From Gammaproteobacteria bacterium (GTDB lineage: Bacteria; Pseudomonadota; Gammaproteobacteria; UBA11654): DNA of 14,715 nt. The stretch spans positions 1-14,715 of the forward strand of contig JABHDX010000058.1 in assembly GCA_018672815.1 (NCBI GenBank), written 5' to 3'. Positions 9,687-14,715 of the stretch are shown piece after piece (the stretch's first letter is position 1; every line of letters begins with the position of its first letter). The position numbers and the translations under genes are program-made. The notes beneath the pieces are model-generated. The model did no database searches. It was not told where the DNA came from and was given only the letters and a program-made list of their open reading frames with translations.

Positions 9687-9729
9687 GGGATAGATCAGAA
9701 ACATTAGCTAATGTAAAACAGCTTATCCC
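9687..9729. repeat. Nested two-fold symmetric element upstream of pyrG
   Basis: The inner part, ACATTAGCTAATGT (9701-9714), is a perfect 14-bp palindrome. It is flanked by outer inverted arms GGGATA (9687-9692) and TATCCC (9724-9729) whose centre is within one base of the inner centre. Each half thus reads GGGATA, 8-9 nt, ACATTAG. It lies just upstream of the predicted pyrG promoter. A dimeric DNA-binding regulator site is the simplest reading; a hairpin in a tilS-pyrG read-through transcript is the alternative. There is no U-tract on the minus strand, so it is not a standard terminator. Confidence 0.5.
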
Positions 9730-9746
9730 GGTCCTTCAAGTTAACA

Positions 9747-9771
9747 GATTATTGCATCTTCAACAATAATC
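9747..9771. repeat. 8-bp hairpin at the end of tilS
   Basis: GATTATTG (9747-9754) and CAATAATC (9764-9771) form a perfect 8-bp stem with a 9-nt loop. In the minus-strand transcript the stem begins inside the tilS stop codon TGA and is not followed by a U-tract, so it may protect the mRNA end rather than terminate. Read on the plus strand it is followed by AA and eight Ts, terminator-like, but no plus-strand gene lies upstream. The stem has only two G-C pairs. Confidence 0.3.
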
Positions 9772-11113
9772 AATTTTTTTTAATCACCATTGTTTTATGC
9801 CAATTAACAAAAAAACCCTCTTCCTTCTGAGATGCCATGTAATTCTGATTTAACCAAAGATCGGCTACTGATACTAGATCATCTTGACAATAAATAAGTG
9901 GTATTTTATCTCTTGTCCAAGGTGGTATTTTATTTTCTTGATAAAGATTTTTGAGTGATTTTTTCATATTGTGACCAACGGGTTTTATCAATTCTCCGCC
10001 TTGCCGATAAGAAATAGTTAATTTATTTTTGCATTTCTGAATAGAAAGACCATGACCATGAATAAATGTAGCCTCAATTGATCCAATATTGCTTCCTAGA
10101 TTAATTTTCTTTTCAAGCTCCCAAGGAATCTTCACATCCACTTTATTTGGTTCTATATCTTTATTATCCAAGAAGTATAAATTATTATTATATTTTCTAA
10201 TGCTGCACCCTTTCCATTCAATCACAGACTTGTCATTGTTATTTTCTAGTATTCGCCTCAAACCATTCTGAAAAGTCATCATAGATGGAATATTCATTCC
10301 ATTTGCTAAAATCATATAGCGAATAATATTGTTAGCTCTTTCAAATGATTTTTCGTGAAGTTTTGACAACGGTAATTCATTCATGTTTTCGATTACACCA
10401 ATATCTTCTTCAGCTACCTGATTTAAGATTTCTATATTTTGAGCTGATAATTGGGATAATCTAGAAACTGAAGTAGCAATAGATGGCCACCTTTCTCTAA
10501 ATTCTGGAATAATTTTTTTTCTTAAATAATTACGATCATAATAAGTATCTTGATTACTAGGGTCCTCAATCCATTTTAATTGATGTTCTTTTGCATATTC
10601 CATAACAGACTTTTTATTAGCTGTTAACATTGGTCTAAAAATGATGCCTTTACCAAAAGGGTATTTTTCATTAATCCCTTGAAGACCATTCAAGCCTGTA
10701 CCTCTAGCCATTCTAAGAAAAATTGTCTCCATTTGATCATCTTCATGATGGGCTGTTAGTAAATACTCATTTTCTTGAAGTTTTTCTTTAAGCATTTTAT
10801 ATCGATCATCTCTTGCTGCTGCTTCAATACCAAAACCTTTATGTTTAATTTTTAGTGCAATTATTTCCAAATCAATTCCATAATTCTTACATATTTTTTT
10901 GCACGATTGAGCCAACTCATTTGAATTATTAACTATATTATGATCAATATGTATAGCCCTTATTTTAGACTGTCCATCTAATAAATTATTCACTGCGTGA
11001 AGAAGTACAATTGAATCCATACCCCCACTGAAAGCCACACAAATATTATTGGGGAGAAGTGGTTTAATTTTGCTTTCTATGATGTTTTGAACTGAAGAAG
11101 AGTTTTTACTCAT
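9770..11113 (-). CDS. tilS: tRNA(Ile)-lysidine synthase
   Basis: Attaches lysine to C34 of the CAU-anticodon tRNA-Ile using ATP, changing decoding from AUG to AUA and charging from Met to Ile. The 447 residues (E. coli 432) begin with the PP-loop CVAFSGGMDSIVLL (25-38; SGGMDS at 29-34), then HIDHN, LTAHHEDDQMETIFLRMARGTGL and the RNYLRKKIIPEF segment. The C-terminal TilS domain is present, with ISYRQGGELIKPVGHNMKKS, IPPWTRDKIPLIYC and VADLWLN. The ATG lies 3 nt after the accA TGA, with AAGGA about 10 nt upstream, so it is probably co-transcribed with accA. AccA and TilS are common neighbours in this class. Domains and motifs are complete. Confidence 0.97.
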   Translation of the reverse strand: MSKNSSSVQNIIESKIKPLLPNNICVAFSGGMDSIVLLHAVNNLLDGQSKIRAIHIDHNIVNNSNELAQSCKKICKNYGIDLEIIALKIKHKGFGIEAAARDDRYKMLKEKLQENEYLLTAHHEDDQMETIFLRMARGTGLNGLQGINEKYPFGKGIIFRPMLTANKKSVMEYAKEHQLKWIEDPSNQDTYYDRNYLRKKIIPEFRERWPSIATSVSRLSQLSAQNIEILNQVAEEDIGVIENMNELPLSKLHEKSFERANNIIRYMILANGMNIPSMMTFQNGLRRILENNNDKSVIEWKGCSIRKYNNNLYFLDNKDIEPNKVDVKIPWELEKKINLGSNIGSIEATFIHGHGLSIQKCKNKLTISYRQGGELIKPVGHNMKKSLKNLYQENKIPPWTRDKIPLIYCQDDLVSVADLWLNQNYMASQKEEGFFVNWHKTMVIKKN

Positions 11114-11116
11114 AAC

Positions 11117-12076
11117 TCATATTTCCTTAAATTCTCCAATTTCTTTATATTTCATTCTTCTTTTGGTTAATAATTCATCTATATCAATAGTCTTTAAATA
11201 ATTAATTGTTTGTAGAATTTCTTTAGCTATTTCCTGATAAGTTGATTCAGGGTCTTTATGAAAACCTCCTAAAGGTTCCTTTATAATTTTATCAACTAGA
11301 CCTAATTTTGATAAGCTTTTTGAAGAAATCCCCATTGCTTCAGCTGCAGCATTAGTTTGTTCTTGGTTTCTCCATAAAATACTCGAGCACGCTTCTGGAG
11401 AAATTACAGAATAAATACTGTACTGCATCATTATTAGTGAATCGCCCATTCCAATTGCTAGAGCTCCACCCGAACCACCTTCTCCTATGACTAAATTGAT
11501 AACCGGTGTTTTCAGAGATGCTAATGTAAAAAGATTTCTAGCAATAGCTTCACTCTGGCCTCTTTCTTCAGCACCTATTCCTGGGAAAGCTCCTGGCGTA
11601 TCAATAATTGTAATAATTGGAATTTTGAATTTTTCAGCTAACTTCATCATTCTCATTGCTTTTCTATAACCCTCAGGATTAGGCATACCATAATTCCTAA
11701 AAATCTTATCCTTTGTATTATTGCCTTTTTGTTGTCCTATAAACATTATAGATGTACCTTTTATCTTAGCAGGTCCAGACACAATGGATGAATCATCAGC
11801 AAACATTCTATCGCCATGCAATTCTTGAAAATTTTCAGAAATTGCTGCAATAACATTAAGAGATTTTGGTCTTTTCGGATGTCTTGAGAGTTGAGCTATT
11901 TGCCATTCTGAAAGATCAGAAAAAATATCATTTGTTAGTTTTTTACATTTCGAATTTAGTTTTTCTATTTCATCATCTAGTTCAACAGGAGAATCGCCTT
12001 TGGAAGCTAAAAGTTTTAACTCCTCAATTCTTCTTTCTAATTCTATGATTGGTTTTTCAAAATCTAAAAAATCCAT
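11117..12076 (-). CDS. accA: Acetyl-CoA carboxylase carboxyltransferase subunit alpha
   Basis: Pairs with AccD to move the carboxyl group from biotin on AccB to acetyl-CoA, making malonyl-CoA for fatty acid synthesis. At 319 residues it equals E. coli AccA in length. An N-terminal helical region (1-50) is followed by WQIAQLSRHPKRP, FQELHGDRMFADD, the crotonase-type core with IIDTPGAFPGIGAEERGQSE (157-176) and the oxyanion motif VIGEGGSGGALAIGMGD (196-212), then YSVISPEACSSILW. The ATG at 12076 follows dnaE by 51 bp and has only a weak GAG upstream. It is 3 nt from tilS. The dnaE-accA-tilS order is typical of Gammaproteobacteria. The beta subunit accD is not in this window. Confidence 0.99.
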   Translation of the reverse strand: MDFLDFEKPIIELERRIEELKLLASKGDSPVELDDEIEKLNSKCKKLTNDIFSDLSEWQIAQLSRHPKRPKSLNVIAAISENFQELHGDRMFADDSSIVSGPAKIKGTSIMFIGQQKGNNTKDKIFRNYGMPNPEGYRKAMRMMKLAEKFKIPIITIIDTPGAFPGIGAEERGQSEAIARNLFTLASLKTPVINLVIGEGGSGGALAIGMGDSLIMMQYSIYSVISPEACSSILWRNQEQTNAAAEAMGISSKSLSKLGLVDKIIKEPLGGFHKDPESTYQEIAKEILQTINYLKTIDIDELLTKRRMKYKEIGEFKEI

Positions 12077-12097
12077 ACTCTATAACTCTTATAAAAC

Positions 12098-12121
12098 TAG
12101 TTCTATTCTACAATAGAACTA
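12098..12121. terminator. AT-rich hairpin between dnaE and accA
   Basis: TAGTTCTATT (12098-12107) and AATAGAACTA (12112-12121) form a perfect 10-bp stem with a 4-nt loop, 7 nt after the dnaE stop. In the minus-strand transcript it is followed by GTTTTATAAG, a run of only four U, and is preceded by seven U. With two G-C pairs it is a weak or partial terminator, or an mRNA stability element, that would reduce accA read-through from dnaE rather than block it. Confidence 0.4.
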
Positions 12122-12127
12122 AAAAAA

Positions 12128-14715
12128 TTAATTCCTAGTTAGGAATTGAAAATTATCAATACCTAATTCAGCTGTCAATAGTTCTCTTAGTTGTTTTGAT
12201 GGATTAACGTTCCAGTGATTTCCTAACCTCAGTTTAATGTCATCCACATCATTCTTATAATTAATTTTTATCTGACATTTACCCGGTATATGAGACTCTA
12301 ATAATTTTTTTAGATTCTCAGGATTAAATCTAGTATCACACTTAATCATTAATACTTGTGCTTTCTTTTGTATCAATTCTTCAAAATCGGTTGCTTCTTC
12401 TGCAACAAATTGCCATAAATCTGCAAACCTATCAAACCTAAGTTTACCTTTTAAATGCAGTATCTTTTTATCTTGTATCAATTCTCCAAAAGCCTCTCTT
12501 CTCTCTCCAAAAATAATAGCCTCGAGGACAGCAGTTCCATCTTCGATCTTAAAAACAATATTATTTCCTCTTCTTTTTGGCTCCATAATTAAGCCAGCTA
12601 CTTCAATATATGACTCATTACTATAAGCATTGCTATTTTTTTCTGACTCCATCATTTTCTTAAGAGTAGAAAGACTAGATTTAGTGATATGCCTAGAATC
12701 ATTCCTATAAGGGTCAAAAGGATGTCCACTAAAATAAAAACCAAGACTTTGATACTCTTTATGCAATAGTTCTTCTAAATTCCACTCTCTTCTTAATTCC
12801 AGATTTGGCTCTGACTCTTCAACATTAGATTCAGAATAAAATAAATTTGATTGTCCAGTCTTCTTTTCCATTGCCATGCGATTAGAATAGTTGAGTCCTA
12901 ACTTAATAGAATTCATCAATGTAGCTCTACTCTCATCAAAACAATCTAAGGAGCCACTCTTGATTAAGCTCTCCAATGTTCTTTTGGATATTTTTGCTTC
13001 ATTCAGTCTTTTTGTGAAATCAAAAAAATTCTTATACTTACCGTTAGATTTTCTTTCGTGTTCAATAGACTCAGCAACTAACTTACCAATACCTTTGATG
13101 GCGCCTAAGGCATATCTAATTTGTCCTTGCTTCTCGGAGATAAAGTTAAAGTCTGAATGATTAACACAAGGACCTAAGATTTTTATATTGAAATCTGAAT
13201 CTAAACAATCTTCTTTCAATCTTATTAATTTGTCAGTGTTATCCATATCAGCTGACATTGAAGCTGCATAGAATTCATCGGTATGATGTTTTTTTAACCA
13301 AGCAGTTTGATAAGCAATCATTGCATAAGAAACAGAATGAGACTTATTGAAGCCATAACCTGCAAACTTCTCAATTAAATCAAATATTCTTTTAGCTGCT
13401 GACTCTTTCACACTATTTTTGATAGCACCCTGAATAAATATATCTTTTTGTTTCGCCATTTCTTCAGGAATTTTTTTGCCCATAGCTTTTCTTAAAATAT
13501 CAGCACTTCCTTGTGAATAATTAGCTAACTTCTGAGCTATTTGCATGACTTGTTCTTGATAGACAATAACGCCATATGTTGGTTTCAATATTGATTCTAG
13601 TGTTGGGTGTAGATAATCAATAACTTGTTGTTGTCCGCTTTTTCTTCTTTCAATAAAATCATCTACCATACCGGACTGTAAAGGCCCTGGTCGAAATAGT
13701 GCAACCAGAGCAACAATATCATCAAACTTAGATGGTTTCATTCTTTTAATTAGATCTCTCATTCCGCTAGATTCAAGCTGAAAAATACCTACAGTTTTAG
13801 ATGAAGATAAAAGCTTATAAGTTCCTTTATCATCTAACGGTAATTGCCTAATATCCATATTGTCGTCATTCTTTTTATTAATTAGATCTACGGCTTTTTG
13901 AATAACAGTCAGTGTTTTTAGCCCTAAAAAATCGAATTTTATTAAGCCTATGGATTCTGCATCATCTTTATCAAATTGTGTTACTGTTCCAACTTCATCA
14001 TCTACTTTATAAAGTGGCATAAAATCCGATAAGTTACTGGGCGCTATAACCACACCACCAGCATGCGTTCCAGCATTTCTAACAAGCCCCTCAAGCTTCA
14101 ATGAAAGATTCATCATAGCTTCTACTTCTTCATCATTTTCATATTTTTCAGCAAGCTCTGATGATTTTTTTAAAGCATCACTTAAGGTAATACCTATGTC
14201 AAAAGGTATAAGTTTTGCAACTTGATCGACCATTCCATATGGGTATCCTAATATTCTACCTACATCCCTTAAGACTGCTTTTGCAGACAATGTTCCATAT
14301 GTTATGATTTGTGAAACCATTTCATTACCATACTTTTCGGAGACGTATTGAATTACTGAGTCTCTTCCATTAACACAAAAGTCAATATCAAAATCAGGCA
14401 TAGATACTCGTTCAGGATTGAGAAATCTTTCAAAGATAAGATCGTACTTCATCGGGTCAATGTCACTAATATCTAAACAGTAGGCTACTAATGAACCAGG
14501 TCCAGACCCTCTTCCGGGACCGACAGGTATGTTATTTGCTCTAGACCACCTCACAAAGTCAGAAACAATCAAGAAATAACCAGAAAACCCAGTGCTATGA
14601 ATAATTTTCAGTTCACTGTCAAGTCTGGTTTTGTACAATTCTTTCTTGTCATCAGGAATATTTTTTAGTTTCGAAAGTCCTTTTGTAGCCTCTTCACTCA
14701 AAAACTCTTCTATTG
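12128..14715 (-). CDS. dnaE: DNA polymerase III subunit alpha (N-terminus cut by window edge)
   Basis: Replicative polymerase subunit. The frame is open to the window edge (IEEFLSEEATKG), so about 862 C-terminal residues are seen and roughly 300 are missing; TTG at 14701 is not the true start. Numbering from that TTG, catalytic Asp103 and Asp105 lie in MPDFDIDF and Asp257 in KFDFLGL. All three are 298 below E. coli Asp401, Asp403 and Asp555, so spacing is conserved exactly. VGPGRGSGPGSLVAY and GYGFNKSHSVSYA are further core motifs. A helix-hairpin-helix region (GAIKGIGK) is followed by a QxxLF clamp-binding peptide, QSNLF (617-621), then an OB-fold (YIEVAGLIMEPKRRGN onward) and the C-terminal domain. 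It precedes accA as in E. coli. The PHP domain is largely outside the window. Confidence 0.98.
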   Translation of the reverse strand, partial: IEEFLSEEATKGLSKLKNIPDDKKELYKTRLDSELKIIHSTGFSGYFLIVSDFVRWSRANNIPVGPGRGSGPGSLVAYCLDISDIDPMKYDLIFERFLNPERVSMPDFDIDFCVNGRDSVIQYVSEKYGNEMVSQIITYGTLSAKAVLRDVGRILGYPYGMVDQVAKLIPFDIGITLSDALKKSSELAEKYENDEEVEAMMNLSLKLEGLVRNAGTHAGGVVIAPSNLSDFMPLYKVDDEVGTVTQFDKDDAESIGLIKFDFLGLKTLTVIQKAVDLINKKNDDNMDIRQLPLDDKGTYKLLSSSKTVGIFQLESSGMRDLIKRMKPSKFDDIVALVALFRPGPLQSGMVDDFIERRKSGQQQVIDYLHPTLESILKPTYGVIVYQEQVMQIAQKLANYSQGSADILRKAMGKKIPEEMAKQKDIFIQGAIKNSVKESAAKRIFDLIEKFAGYGFNKSHSVSYAMIAYQTAWLKKHHTDEFYAASMSADMDNTDKLIRLKEDCLDSDFNIKILGPCVNHSDFNFISEKQGQIRYALGAIKGIGKLVAESIEHERKSNGKYKNFFDFTKRLNEAKISKRTLESLIKSGSLDCFDESRATLMNSIKLGLNYSNRMAMEKKTGQSNLFYSESNVEESEPNLELRREWNLEELLHKEYQSLGFYFSGHPFDPYRNDSRHITKSSLSTLKKMMESEKNSNAYSNESYIEVAGLIMEPKRRGNNIVFKIEDGTAVLEAIIFGERREAFGELIQDKKILHLKGKLRFDRFADLWQFVAEEATDFEELIQKKAQVLMIKCDTRFNPENLKKLLESHIPGKCQIKINYKNDVDDIKLRLGNHWNVNPSKQLRELLTAELGIDNFQFLTRN

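Noticed and set aside
12891..13160. Plus-strand ORF of 89 codons inside dnaE
   Set aside because: Antisense shadow of DnaE, with no ribosome binding site or recognisable motif.
12128..14701. dnaE starting at TTG 14701
   Set aside because: The frame remains open to the window edge with residues that continue the DnaE alignment, and about 300 N-terminal residues are missing, so the true start is outside.

Overview
This is an AT-rich, tightly packed bacterial chromosome segment made almost entirely of housekeeping genes. The minus-strand order dnaE-accA-tilS-pyrG-kdsA-eno-ftsB-...-surE, followed by prfB-lysS, is typical of Gammaproteobacteria. Low GC, short or overlapping gene junctions and few strong ribosome binding sites suggest a streamlined, perhaps marine, lineage. 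The phylum-level call is inference from synteny and protein resemblance; I cannot name the species.

Layout, read in the direction of transcription from the right edge. The right end holds dnaE (N-terminal part outside the window), then an AT-rich 10-bp hairpin, accA and tilS. A 123-bp gap follows, the longest non-coding stretch here, holding nested inverted repeats and a probable promoter. Next come pyrG, kdsA, eno, ftsB, an enoyl-CoA isomerase-like crotonase, surE and a YqaA-type membrane protein. From pyrG to the yqaA-like gene, junctions are 4-nt overlaps or gaps of at most 38 nt, so this looks like one operon with a possible extra promoter before eno. A convergent 83-bp gap separates it from the only plus-strand gene, a small Mth938-domain protein. 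That gene diverges, across a 52-bp gap with a palindromic -10 box, from a second minus-strand unit: an MGME1-like PD-(D/E)XK exonuclease, prfB with an intact programmed frameshift, and lysS (C-terminal part outside the window). No stretch over 300 bases lacks a gene, and I saw no tRNA, rRNA, CRISPR, insertion sequence or phage integration signature.

Functionally the genes cover DNA replication (dnaE), fatty acid synthesis (accA) and possibly unsaturated acyl-CoA metabolism (isomerase-like gene), tRNA modification and charging (tilS, lysS), translation termination (prfB), CTP supply and the Kdo step of LPS (pyrG, kdsA), glycolysis (eno), division (ftsB), nucleotide phosphatase activity (surE) and membrane maintenance (yqaA-like). 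kdsA and an outer-membrane LPS pathway fit a Gram-negative cell.

I do not see an obvious undescribed multi-gene system. The points most worth a second look are: an MGME1-like single-strand exonuclease in the slot upstream of prfB where E. coli has recJ; a metal-dependent-class KdsA where an E. coli-type metal-independent enzyme might be expected; an isomerase-like crotonase where ispD/ispF commonly sit; and the two-fold symmetric element upstream of pyrG.
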